Shown: piece by piece, positions 25,282 to 36,199 of the stretch
How the letters are laid out: each line of letters opens with the position of its first letter
Numbering within the stretch: the first letter of the stretch is position 1
Translations under genes and position numbers: made by a program
NCBI RefSeq assembly: GCF_040712315.1
Contig: NC_134013.1
Coordinates: 79,490,001-79,554,000 of the forward strand
From: Castanea sativa
Lineage: Eukaryota; Streptophyta; Magnoliopsida; Fagales; Fagaceae
Reading direction: 5' to 3'
Length of the DNA stretch: 64,000 bases
The notes under the pieces: generated by a model
What the model was told of the DNA's origin: nothing
Database searches by the model: none
The model's input: the letters and a program-made list of their open reading frames with translations, nothing else

Positions 25282-26367
25282 TGTTAGGGACATATTTTTA
25301 TATAATTAGCATATCTTTTAATAAAACACATTTTACTTGTATTTTAATAAATCTAAGTAGGTTCAAGATAATCATTACAAGTGGTTAAATTGAAGACATG
25401 GAGATTACTCAAGAACTACTCAAGAAAAGTGCAATCTGCAGGTCTCGATACCTTCTCGACAGAATTCGATCTGTCAAGATTCATTAAAGCTCGACACATG
25501 TCTCGATCTATCAAGCTTACGGGATTCAAACTATAGCCAGCAACATTTTTATTCTAAAAGGCTATTTGTTTATGGGTTTTTATAATCCTCATAGGACTAG
25601 GAAAACCCTAAATTTGTGGGTTTGTATAATCCTTATTGGACTAGGAAAGTCCAAGGTTTGTGTAAACCTATTTAGAATAGGAGAGCCCATTAAGTTCCTA
25701 TTTTAAAGAGGTGGAAAAAGAAAAACCTAACCCTAGAGAGTTTCATAAGATTTTCTTTTTGAAACCCTAGCCTCCTCCTACAAAAGAAAGAGTTCTTGCA
25801 GCGTTTCTTGTACGCCTTTGGGTTCTGTAACCAAGCAAAATCTCTCACACCATCATTGAAGATCTTATTGGTGTTTCTCTGTGAAGCTATTGCAAATCAA
25901 CTACAACTATCAAAGGATTGCTATGAAGTTAGTCACGTAGTGGGATTCATGCAAAGGAGTAAGCCACGTACTGGGATCCGCGCATCGATTGTTTAGTCAC
26001 GTACTGGGAGCCGTGCATTGAAAATGAGAGATTGTCACTACAGAACAAGTTCAATTGTGTATTGAGGTAATGGTTCAATTGTAAGTTGGTCTAAGGTACT
26101 AGGATTCTTTTACTTGTAACCGCTTGTTTTGATAATAGTGGACTCTTGGGAGTGGTGATCTTAAATTCACCCGATGGGATTTTGCCTTGGAGGTTTTCCC
26201 ATTAGTAAACAAATCACCGTGTCAACTTTATTTTTCGCTGCACTTTATTTTAGTTGGTAATTTGTTTGTGCTACCACGTACATTGCATATTAATTTGATT
26301 AATTAATAAACTTGGCTAATTAATCAATTAATATATCGCAAGGGGTCAATACATTTTTGGCCTATTA
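25282..26367 (+). repeat. 5' LTR of the TR-GAG element
   Basis: Starts TGTTAGGGACATA. Aligns with the 3' LTR over its full length to GGCCTATTA. The final CA of the family is TA here. It contains three copies of a roughly 35-bp unit with CACGTA.TGGGA (25936-26017) in the downstream half. Confidence 0.85.
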
Positions 26368-26369
26368 AG

Positions 26370-26381
26370 TGGTATCAGAGC
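26370..26381 (+). promoter_or_regulatory. Primer-binding site, tRNA-iMet type
   Basis: TGGTATCAGAGC starts 2 nt after the LTR end. It is complementary to the 3' end of initiator methionine tRNA and is the commonest plant retrotransposon priming site. Confidence 0.9.
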
Positions 26382-26437
26382 AGACACACTCTGATTAGGT
26401 TTAATCTTTGCTGTGTGATCTATTGACCCCTGTTGTA

Positions 26438-27317
26438 ATGGAAACTCTCGATTGTTTTGATTTGCATGATCTTGTGTTGAATGATGATGATGATATTCAA
26501 GATACCTAATGCAAACTTTATAATTTTTGTATGAAATCTCTTGAATGTTCTACAAAATTAAAAGCTAAATTTAAAAAGGTTAAACTTGAAGAAAAAAATG
26601 ATTTGATTGCAAAATTGGATGAAGCCAATAATTTGAATGAGAATTTTAAAAATCAAATTTCATCTCAGGTGGACAAAATTAAGAGTTTGAAAGAGCAATT
26701 AGTTGAATTTAAAACTGAAGTTGAAAATTTAACTAGTCCCAAACTTATTATTGAGCCTAACTCAAAAAAAATATTTTTATATTCCCCCATTTAAAAGAAA
26801 TAATGAAGAGTTGAAGGCTAATATTGCTAGGATAGACAAAGATAAAAATTATGATGTTAACGCTAAAATTTCTAAACCTATGTCTAAAACTCCTCCTAGG
26901 ATGAAAGAAAAATCTAAATTTGTCCCAATTTGTCATCATTGTCATATTGGTGGTCATATTAGGCCAAATTGTCCTAAATTGAGGTCTCTGTCAACCTCTA
27001 AGGTTAAACCTCCTTCTAGGAAGCTAAGTAGTCCTAAAATTGCTCATGGTTGTAACCATTGTGGAGTTTTTGGACACATTCGTCCTAATTGCTTTATGTT
27101 GTATCCTCAACAGTATGTATACAAACGGTCACAAGTTTCCTCTCAAGGAACTACGCCTTTATTTGAAGAGTTATTAAAAGTCTTGAGCTTTTTAACTCAA
27201 TCTTAGGAAAATTCTAATTCTTTTATGTCTTTTAGTAGACATACTAGGACACATGTCTTTTCATCTTCACGGCCAAAGACTCGTGCTGTATAGGTGAGAA
27301 AGAAACCTAAGACTTAA
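26438..27317 (+). pseudogene. Disrupted gag with two CCHC zinc knuckles
   Basis: A frame opens at ATG 26438 (METLDCFDLHD). It meets TAA at 26507 and continues in the same frame as a Lys/Glu-rich coiled-coil segment with KFKKVKLEEK and IKSLKEQLVEFKTEVENL. At an eight-A run (26763-26770) the frame must shift by one base. Two zinc knuckles follow: CHHCHIGGHIRPNC and CNHCGVFGHIRPNC, both fitting C-x2-C-x4-H-x4-C. TAG at 27204 and TAG at 27291 interrupt the rest, which ends KKPKT-stop at 27315. Knuckles bind the element RNA during packaging. The reading stops where related polyproteins pass from gag into protease, after the KTRAV.VRK motif. The bulk of a normal gag capsid domain is missing or unrecognisable at the N-terminal side. 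Confidence 0.75.
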
Positions 27318-29254
27318 TTGTCTTTTCTATTACACTCTACTTTAATTCTTTCTATCTAAAGTATGACTCTCTTTGCTTGATTTCTTATCTGCTTTTGGAA
27401 TCATGCTTTCTTGCATCTGCATCTTTCTTTCATGTTTTCATATTGGTTGTCTGTTTTTGTTTAGTTGTTTAGTCTTTATTTTTCTTTTTTTCAAAATAAA
27501 TAATAAAAAAATCAGAAAAATACAAAAACAGTGTGTGTTTGTGTACATTGGTATTTGTGTATCTTGAATAGCCAATGAAACAAAGTTTTCTAAATTTTGA
27601 ATCTCTTGTAACTTAGATGAGCATCTTTATGCACATCTAAGCAAGTGAGCTTTGTGGCTTTTGTTTGTGATAAGTAAGATTAAGTTATCTCTTGTACTTA
27701 ACACTCATATCACTCTTTTTGACAGGAAGGACTAAAAAATCCTAAAAGAAAGGCATAAATAACCGTCTTACCACTGTTACCCACCAATCATGGAATGACA
27801 TCAGTATGCTTTGGTATAGCAAAAGTGCAATGTTAAAAGCATAACATAATTGGGTATTTATTTTCTCTCTTTTATATGCCCATGCATGATATGCTTAAAA
27901 AATATACAAAAAAAAAAAATTAAAGCAAAAAGAATCAAAATGCTTTAAAATATGATTGCAAGCATGTATTCTAGGAGATGTGAGAGTTATAGGATGTACC
28001 TCGAAGGTGATAGTCCCCATCAAGCAGTTATGATCGTGTGTAAGTTGAAGTGATTTACTCATATCTCAAATCGTTATAATATGTAGACACTTATGCAATC
28101 TTGCGATATTTTTCACACACAACACGTAATATTTTTTGCTGCTTTTGATACATGTGCAGGTACAATGTGATTTGGCCATCACGAGGTATACTTGTGTTAG
28201 TATATGTCCACTAAACTGTCTTGACTTGTTTTTGAAATATAAAATTGGTTAGACGTGTATAGTATGTGTGTGTGTTTTGGATCTAAATGCATGACATTTT
28301 TCTTGGTTAAGAGATGTTTTTGAGAGCTAAATTGTTGTTTGGGTCTTTGGTTGAGTAGCATGTTTGATTGCACTCATGTCTATGTTTTACTCCTCTTTGA
28401 AAAACTATATTTAAGCAATCTCAACAACTTCTTGATACCTCTCAACAGCTAAGCTATCTATCAAGCTCTTCAGCTTCTTTTTATCACAATCTCGATAGCT
28501 TCTTGACAAATTCTCAATCCATTGAGAAACTTTCTATCTGGCCGATAGATCCTCGACAGATTCTCAATCCATCGAGGTTGGCTTCTTCTCTATAGATTTT
28601 CGACACCTCTCAATCGATCAAGATACCCTTGCATGCATTTTATTTTTCTTTGTTTTGCATTTTTTTTCCTTTGTGTCCATATCATCTTGTTTTTCTTTTT
28701 CATGTAAGTCTATGGTTCCTTGTTCTCCTCGTTCTCTAAATATTAGTTTTCTGTCTATCTCCGGTCAAGTCTAAATGTCATTCCTCAAAGGGAGTAATAG
28801 ACTTAGAGGGAGAACTTCATATTAAAGGGAAGAAAGTTTTTGATGTAACTAACTTAGGGGGACAGTTAGTTTGATACACATTGATACTGATATATTTTTT
28901 GTGTTGTGTATCTTTTGGTTTTGTAACCATTTACATACATCATGTGTTATTTCTATATTTGATGATGATGTATGTGTTTCACTCTTTATCTCACGTGTGT
29001 TGTTTCTTTTTTCTCTTTATACACATGTTTCTTGTTTATTTAACTTGTCATTATTTTCCACATGGTAACTTGATGTGTTTTGTTTAGTGTCTTTCAGGAA
29101 AGACAAGTTAAAGCCAAGTCAAGATTTTGAATCTTCTTCTTGCAGCAACTTCCAAGGTTCAGATATTTTAGACTAGGTATATTTATTGTGTAATTTTGAG
29201 TAGAATGTATTCTAAGACATTCAATGTACTCCTGTGGTTTTGTCACGGATTGCC
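27318..29254 (+). other. Non-coding 3' internal region of the TR-GAG element
   Basis: About 1.9 kb between gag and the polypurine tract. T-rich short frames are present but no pol or envelope-like domain. Repeated ATCGAGA / TCTCGATA-like words occur at 28430-28630. Confidence 0.5.
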
Positions 29255-29266
29255 AAAGGGGGAGAC
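29255..29266 (+). promoter_or_regulatory. Polypurine tract
   Basis: AAAGGGGGAGAC lies immediately before the TG that opens the 3' LTR. This is the plus-strand priming site and is of the form usual in plant copia elements. Confidence 0.85.
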
Positions 29267-30341
29267 TGTTAGGAACATATTTTTATTTAATTGGCATATC
29301 CTTTAACAGAACGCACTCTACTTGTATTTAGGTAAATTTAAGTAGGTTCAAGATGATCATTACAAGTAGTTAAATTAAAGACATGAAGATTATTTAAGAA
29401 CTGCTCAAGAAAAGTGCAATCTGCAAGTCTCGATACCTCCTCGATTTGTCGAGATTCATTAAAGCTCGACACATGTCTCAATCTATCGAGTTTACGAGAT
29501 TCAGACTATAACCAGCAATATTTTATTCTAAAAGGCTATTTGTTTATGGGTTTATATAATCCTCATAGGACTAGGAAAACTCAAAGTTTGTGGGTTTGTA
29601 TAATCCTTATTGGACTAGGAAAGCCCAAGGTTTGTGTAAACCTATTTGGAATAAGAGAGCCCATTAAGCTCCTATTTAAAAGAGGTGGAAAAAGAAAACC
29701 TAACCCTAGAGAGTTTTATAAGGTTTTCTTTTTAAAACTCTAGCCTCCTCCTACAGAAGAAAGAGTTCTTGCTGCGTTTCTTGTACGTCTTTAAGTTCTG
29801 TAATCAAGCAAAGTCTATCACACCATCATTGAAGATCTTATTGGTGTTTCTATGTGAAGCTGTTGTAAATCAACTACAATAATCAAAGGGTTGCTGTGGA
29901 GTTAGTCACGTACTGGGATTCGTGCAAATGAGTAAGCTACATACTGGGATCTGCGCATCGATTGGTTAGTCACGTACTGGGAGCCGTGCAAGGAAAAGGA
30001 AAGATTGTTACTACAGAACAAGTCCAATTATGTATTGAGGTAAGGTTTTAATTGTAGGTTGGTATAAGTTACTGGGATTTCTTTACTTGTAACCACTTGT
30101 TTTGATAATAGTGGATTCTTGGGAGTGGTGACCTTAAATTCACTCGGTGGGGTTTTGCCTCAGAGGTTTTCTCCATTCTTAAAAAAATCACCGTGTCAAC
30201 TTTATTTTCCGCTTCACTTTATTTTAATTGGTGATTTGTTTCTGCTGCCACATACATTGCATGTTAATTTGATTAATTAATAAACTTGACTAATTAATCA
30301 ATTAATATATTACAAGGGGTTAATACATTTTTGGCCTATCA
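29267..30341 (+). repeat. 3' LTR of the TR-GAG element
   Basis: Runs from TGTTAGGAACATA to GGCCTATCA. The three-unit CACGTACTGGGA block is conserved (29906-29995). It abuts directly the minisatellite of the next element. Confidence 0.85.
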
Positions 30342-30348
30342 ATTAATA

Positions 30349-30902
30349 TTTGATATTTCTTATTATTTGTTTAAGTATCAAACAAAATCTAGGTTATGCT
30401 TGGTTCCTCGGATCGCATACCTTGAGTAAATTGATATTTCTTATTATTTGTTTAAGTATCAAACAGAACCTTGGCATGCCTGGCTCCTCAAATCACATAC
30501 CTTTTTCTTATTATTTGTTTGAGTATCAAACAGAACCTTGACCATGCCTAGTTCCTCAAACTACATACCTTGGGTAAATTGATATTTCTTATTATTTGTT
30601 TCAATATTAAATAGAACCTCGGCAATGTCTGATTTCTCGGACCACATATCTTGGGTAAATTCGTATTCTTGATTATTTGTGTAAGTATCAAACAGTACCT
30701 TGGTCATGTCTGGTTCCTTTAACCACATACTTTAGGTAAATTGATATTTCTTATTATTTGTTTGAGTATTAAACAAAACCATAGTCATGCTTGGCTCCTC
30801 AAACCACATACCTTGGGTAAATTAATACTTCCTAAGCAAATGTTCATGTATTAAACAGAATCTAGTCACGTTTGATTCCTCAGACCATATGTTATGGGAA
30901 AA
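30349..30902 (+). repeat. Seven-copy minisatellite, about 81-bp unit
   Basis: Seven diverged units in direct order carry TGATATTTCTTATTATTTG, then GTATCAAACAGAACCTTGG, then a GGTTCCTC(A/G)..CCACATAC part, then CTTGGGTAAAT. Units begin near 30349, 30432, 30504, 30580, 30661, 30742 and 30822. One unit has lost about 8 bp. Such arrays are known in the 3' untranslated region of Tat-lineage Ty3/gypsy elements, which fits the neighbouring aORF and LTR. Confidence 0.85.
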
Positions 30903-31404
30903 TTAACATCTATCACTGTTATGATATGTTGTCAAGTGGATGAGCACATAAAACTGTAAGTAAGTATATGGGTTACCATTAGTTAAGGTTGAAAAGAGAA
31001 ACCTAAAGTACATGTTGTTAAATCAGTTACTTGTTTCGAGCATGTAAGGAATGTCTTTGAAGTCAAAATTGCTTTTCGTTGAAGATTGTAGACTTGGAAG
31101 GCTTAGCTTGTTCTGTGGTTGATTATGTAAGTTGTAGGAGTTATACTATCACGTGTACAAAAGAGATTTAAGATCAAGGATATAGGCATGTTTTAAATCA
31201 GATGAAATTGAATCTCATTCTTATATCAATTAAGTGTAAGGTAAAGCAAAGGTTACGTTAGAATTTACACAAGCACCACATGTATAGGAGAAAATTCATA
31301 ACTGTCATTAAATTAGGCCTTGGAAAAGGCAAAATAAGGACAAGCTTTGAAGATATAAACTACATTTACATGAAAACAAAAGTCTATAGATTTTAGCCTA
31401 AGCC

Positions 31405-33829
31405 CTATTTGATCTTCAATGAAGGGTTGTCCTTCCCCGTGGTCTTGGTGGACTTCGCAGTTTCAGCAGTTGTGGAGGCTAAACCTTTGCCCTTGGGGTC
31501 CTCCCTGGCAGGCATGGGAAGGGTAGCTAGAACAATCTCAAGGTTTTTAGAGGCCTCTTTACCCTTAAAAGGGTCTTGGAGCGCAGCTGGAGGCTTGGTA
31601 GCTTTAGGAACTATTCCTTTGGTTATATCTTTTTCTTTCTCAATGGCCTTAACTTGTTATGCTTCCTTAGGAGGACTGTTGGAAGAGGGGAGGACCTTGG
31701 CAGGGCTGTCCTTGCCAATATTTGTCTCTTTGGAGCTCGAGGAGCTTGATGCATGGATAGCTGGGGGGTAGTAGACATTCTCTACTCTCCTAAGGGCAAA
31801 GGAGGCCTCAACCCCAGCCTGGTTGAGGGCCTCATTCCACACATGTAGGCAGTAAATCCTACATACCTCAAAGAGTTTAGCCCTGAGAGCCTCCTCAGTC
31901 TTTAATACCCCAATGTCGTAGCCATCTTGCTCTGCCTTCTCCACAGCCTTCTCTGCCTTATCCAGCTTTGTCTTCAAGGTCTTTACTTGATCCTTAGCAG
32001 CAGCTAGCTGTTTTTGGTCTGGAGGAGCTGTTTGCGTTGACTGTCCGCCTGCCTCTCAGCTCCTTCCAGGGCAGCCTCGATGCTCTTTTTGTCTCGGTCA
32101 GCCTCTGTTAACTTGGTATTTAGCTCTTGAATCATCTTCTCTGCCACATTGAAGGCGTCCACAGCAGCGATACGCCTGCCCTCCTCGTCCTTCATCTACC
32201 TGTAGGAGCTATTCATTAACTCCTCGACTTTGTGTGCAGTTTGAATAGCCTTTCAAGGAAAGAAGTATAACGGTTAGAGAAAACAGTTAGAATTTTGAAT
32301 ATAAGAAAATTAGTTAATACACTTACTAGCGCGAGGTCCCTCTTCAAGCTGAGGAACACTTCGTGTTTCCTCATTGAACTCAGGTCGACCATATCCCCAA
32401 GCAGTAGTAAAGCCTATTCCATGGCGTTGGCCATGTATCCAGACTTCCCATGCTAGAAGTTCCTAATGGAAGTATTGGTGGGTATGGGAGCTCCGTCCAA
32501 CACTATAGAAGGAGTCCAGGCTGGAACTTTGGCTTGGTGGTCACTCTTCCTGTCCACAATGGTTCCTTCGCTGGAGGACCTTGTCTACGTTATCCTAGCT
32601 TGTTTGGCCCCCTTTTGGGGTCGGTTCCCTTGGAGGGATGACCTTTTCCTTCTTCCACCACCTCCTTGCCCTTTTGATCCCTCTTCCTTTTCTTGTCAGC
32701 AGGATCGGGTTGAAGAGCTTAAGTGGGTGGAGGAGTGGGAGGCTTGGTCTGGGTTTCCTTTTCTGGCACATTGCCCCCAGCGTGGGACTCACAAGTCATG
32801 GAGGCTTGATCTTGTTTTACACTGTAGCACCATGGCGTCAGGAATGGTGGAAGCTTCCTGGGTATGGCTTAATTGGGCCAAGGGAAGCTAGCCAAGATCA
32901 CCAGCTGGGACTTTTAGGGACTGGGGCTAGTTGAAGACCTCGAAGTCGTCCTCAAAGTTTGAGACTTTGATTACTTCTTCTTTTTCTTCCTTGATTGCTG
33001 GTAGGGAAGGAGTTGCTTTTTCCTTGGCTGTGAACTGGAAGGGTAGCTCTACTTACTGTACACCTTCTGGAGTAAGGTCTAGGTTAAGGAAACTCGGTAT
33101 GGCAACGTTTATCAGATGCAGGCGCTGGTCTTTTGGCTTGATCACATACTTGGGCGCCTGGAAGCTGGTTGATATTGGATCGTAGCCGAGGATGAGATGG
33201 GCTGCTCTTAATTGCCTATCCTTATAGACGAAAATCTGGGCCTCGAGTACTTTGTTCAAATCTACCTCATTGACAAGGTTGAAGTTTGGGATAGCAAAGT
33301 ACTTGTCTACAAACCCATCAAAAACATAAAACACTGTTAGAAAGCCTGAAATTACAAGTACAAATAGGAAGAATAAGTACTGAAAATGTTAGTGAGAAAA
33401 AAAGGGTGTTGTTAGAATAATAAACCTAGACCTAAGAACCCCACCTCATGTCCCTTCTCTTGTTGAACAATGAAGGACATCGTGCCACTCCCCTAAGACA
33501 ATTAGATAATCCTTATTCATACCTTTATTGGATTCAAGGAGGCACGATATGAGCCTAGCCTTGGGAACCCTAGTTTTTAGATAGTACCCCTGCCTTGTTA
33601 ATTTGTGACAATTGTAAACCCAATTGACGTCATGGTGGGTGAGGTCCACGCCCATCTTCTCATTGAGAGAGTCTACGCTACCTAAAATCCTAAACATATT
33701 AGAAGTATACTAGGTGGGTGAAAGCCTATGAGCTATTAGATAATCCCTAGTAACTCTACCCATAGGGATTCTCATCTCTCCCTCTATAAAGGCGATCATA
33801 GGGATTACTATTTCTCCTTCCTGTCTCAT
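31405..33829 (-). pseudogene. Antisense ORF (aORF) of a Tat-like Ty3/gypsy element, decayed
   Basis: Read on the minus strand it opens at ATG 33829 (MRQEGEIVIPMIAFIEG), with one stop (TAG near 33712). It continues MFRILGSVDSL and WVYNCHKLTRQGYYLKTRVP up to LGEWHD. An intron-like gap (about 33440-33350, acceptor ATTTCAG) leads to a second part with DKYFAIPNFNLV and FQAPKYVIKPKDQRLHLINV. Several stops follow through a Ser/Lys-rich stretch. A second intron-like gap with donor GTAAGTG (about 32328) and acceptor TTGAAAG (about 32254) leads to a coiled coil with EKMIQELNTKLTEADRDKK, AEKAVEKAEQDGYD and VWNEALNQAGVEAS. The tail, after TAA at 31657, is Lys/Ala/Pro-rich and ends at 31405. Predicted proteins of this kind are common in plant genomes and lie antisense in Tat elements; Pfam Transposase_28 may be related. 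Function unknown. Confidence 0.65.
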
Positions 33830-34435
33830 GGTATGCCACTCCCCCTGTTTGCAATACCTAATAGAGACTCTTGGTGGGATTCGATATTGAGCTTTAAAGC
33901 TCTCTATACCTTCACTAGGTAAGCAAATCTACCCATAGGAGAGAAAAGGAGAAGATAATAGATGGACAAGGTGAAATTAGACAGACCAAGGAAGAAAGGG
34001 CTCTAAATAAAAAGAAAGACAAAAGAGACCAAAGAGAAGAAAGGAAGAAGAAATTGCTAGAGACAACTTATGGGAGAGAAGAAAGGCTCATCGGACTAGC
34101 TCTTGAGTTTTGAGAGTACAAAAAGTGAAATAGTTGAAGCTTTTAAGCGATATATATATGAGAGAGAGAAAAGCAAGAGGGAAAACTCTTGTTGAAGTTC
34201 CCATAAAATCTCCAACCGTTGGATTTCCATTGTACCGCAGAACGTAGGGAACATGGAGCCACAGAAATTGATTGCAAACGCGTCCCGGCTGCTGAAACGT
34301 CAGGAACGTGCTTTTAGACAGTTGAAAAGACACCTGCACAGACAGAGATGATGTAAGGGAAGAGCAGAATTATTATTATAATATCAAGATCCTCCTTTTT
34401 TTCCAGGAGCAAAAGAGGGAATTTCAAGAGGCTAT

Positions 34436-35226
34436 TTTAGGGATAAAAGGCCCAAGAGCGTATATTGGGCCGTGAGCCTTGTCCGAGGATGTTCAACAGT
34501 CCAAGGACAGTTAGATATTAGCTAAGACATACAATTAGTAGGGTATGAAAGGATTCTAGCTATAAAGGTTTGGGAAGGTAGTCCGAGGAGAAATGCCTCA
34601 TCGGCTAAGCAAAACAGAGGTCAGATGGTTTGGTCTGCTATTAAGAGCAACACTCCGAACGATTTACTAGTAAGGATAAACATCATGGGGGAATAGGACA
34701 AGGGAAAACTAAGAAATATCTAAGAGAAAGCTGCTACCACCGCATTAAATGTTCTGTAACTAACTCTCTAGCCGCATTAATGTGGAGGTAACACCTGAAC
34801 AATGATATATAGCCTTATAGCTACCTCCAAAAACTTCAAGAATGTGCTGATTGGACAGGGATCAAATCAAGCAACTTGACCTACACGTGAAGGGTGAAGA
34901 TGAAGCAAAATAAATAAATATAAGGAAGAGAGACACCATTATATTGAGATCATTTGGGAATCTATAGAGAAAAACATTGTAGCAACAAGAACTATAATTG
35001 TAATTAAGTTTAAAATAAATTTATACCAGAGCTATTCTCCTCGGAAGATTTACTTTGCACAAAATTTGTTTATCTTTGTTTTTTGCCACCTTTAACCCAT
35101 TGTGATTGTTGTTCAACTCATTAAAATCTAGTTTCAAGCCCACTCTACAAATTTATTGTATTGGGCTCTTTGGGCCTTAATTCCTTTATCTTTTGGGCTT
35201 AGAATCCAAACTGCACCCTTACTGCA
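34436..35226 (+). mobile_element. 3' LTR of the Tat-like fragment
   Basis: About 790 bp. It starts TTTAGGGATAAAAGGCCC, with the expected initial TG mutated, and ends near CACCCTTACTGCA. It shares ACCGCATTAAATG and AGCCGCATTAATGTGGAGGT with the LTR at 6650-7482 and lies in the same orientation. A purine-rich stretch (34405-34420) precedes it, as a polypurine tract should. With the minisatellite and aORF on its left it forms the 3' end of one element. The 5' LTR, gag and pol are not in the window on that side. Confidence 0.7.
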
Positions 35227-36199
35227 CCATTGATGTAGCATGTATATTGTTGTTTGTGGTGTTAACAATAGTAATTTGGCTTTTTAGTACCACTAATACT
35301 ATTGCTTTAAAGCTTTAGATTTTATACATATCTAAAATAAATTAAATCAACTATATGGGCTTAACAAAAAAGCTAGTAGTTATATACTTATATCTATTTA
35401 TCAGCTTTTACTTTTCATTACTTTTTTTTGAAAGCAAAACTCTAATTCTTCTGGTAAAGAAGAGCACGCACTAATATTGGGCTGCAATGCCTTAATTATT
35501 TTTCATTAATATTTATTGATACTTAATGTATATCTTTTATAATTTTTCTTTTCAAATTTTATGAACTCTAATTAATTAATCAAACTAAATATAAATAATT
35601 ATCATATACTAATATTTACCTTTTACGAAAATTTTTATTTCTTCCCTTTTATTTTGGGCCGACGTGAAGTGGCCTTTTGGTTTGACTTATGGCGTAAGAT
35701 TAAGGTTGAGAAGAATCAAATTAAAGCCGAAAATTTCGCTTTCATAACCTCATCAACCTTATCTTCCCGGAAGTCGATTTCTATGCTGTAAATGGTAGGC
35801 CATGGGGCCTCCTTTAGTTGGATAGAGACGATTCCTTGACACTTTTTCGTCTTTTGCAAACATTGTTGAAGTTAGAGACTAAGAACATCTCTAATAATTT
35901 CTCCAAATTTTTATCCTGTTTATTGAAGTTAGATACCACTTCTAGAATATCTTAGCATTTTCTTAATTGATTGGAGAAGTTGAATGATATTAATTTTATT
36001 AATTATTTAATCTATTTATTTACTCTAAGTGTATATTATCTATAGCATACTTAAATTGAGTTCCAAATAAATCAAAAAATATGCCGTGTGAATGTATGCC
36101 ATGATAGTGCAACATAATCTTTGAGGCAACAAGACTTTTGTCTTGAATTCAAGTTCCCCTGATCTCTACTAATGAGTACGTTGGTATATATCTCCCTTT
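35227..36199. other. Spacer
   Basis: AT-rich. A 51-codon minus-strand open frame (35871-35716) looks protein-like but is not identified; see the findings. Confidence 0.4.

Larger units (their letters stand above)
25282..30341 (+). mobile_element. Non-autonomous LTR retrotransposon with gag only (TR-GAG/LARD type)
   Basis: The 5.06-kb element is bounded by two direct LTRs of about 1.08 kb. Its internal region is 2.9 kb. A primer-binding site follows the 5' LTR and a polypurine tract precedes the 3' LTR. The only coding trace is a gag with two zinc knuckles. Protease, integrase, reverse transcriptase and RNase H are all absent, so it must have depended on a partner element. The gag style and the AAAGGGGGAGA tract suggest a Ty1/copia partner. 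The two LTRs differ by many substitutions and small indels, so the insertion is old. No clear target duplication was found (left flank ATTTG, right flank ATTAA). Confidence 0.85.

Noticed and set aside
30350..30541. 63-codon frame with internal repeat
   Set aside because: It reads the 81-bp minisatellite; the repeat explains its regularity.
30349..30902. CRISPR-like array of repeats and spacers
   Set aside because: Units are whole diverged tandem copies with no unique spacers, in a plant genome; it is a minisatellite.
32466..32891. 141-codon plus-strand frame
   Set aside because: Shadow of the aORF relic on the minus strand; no motif of its own.
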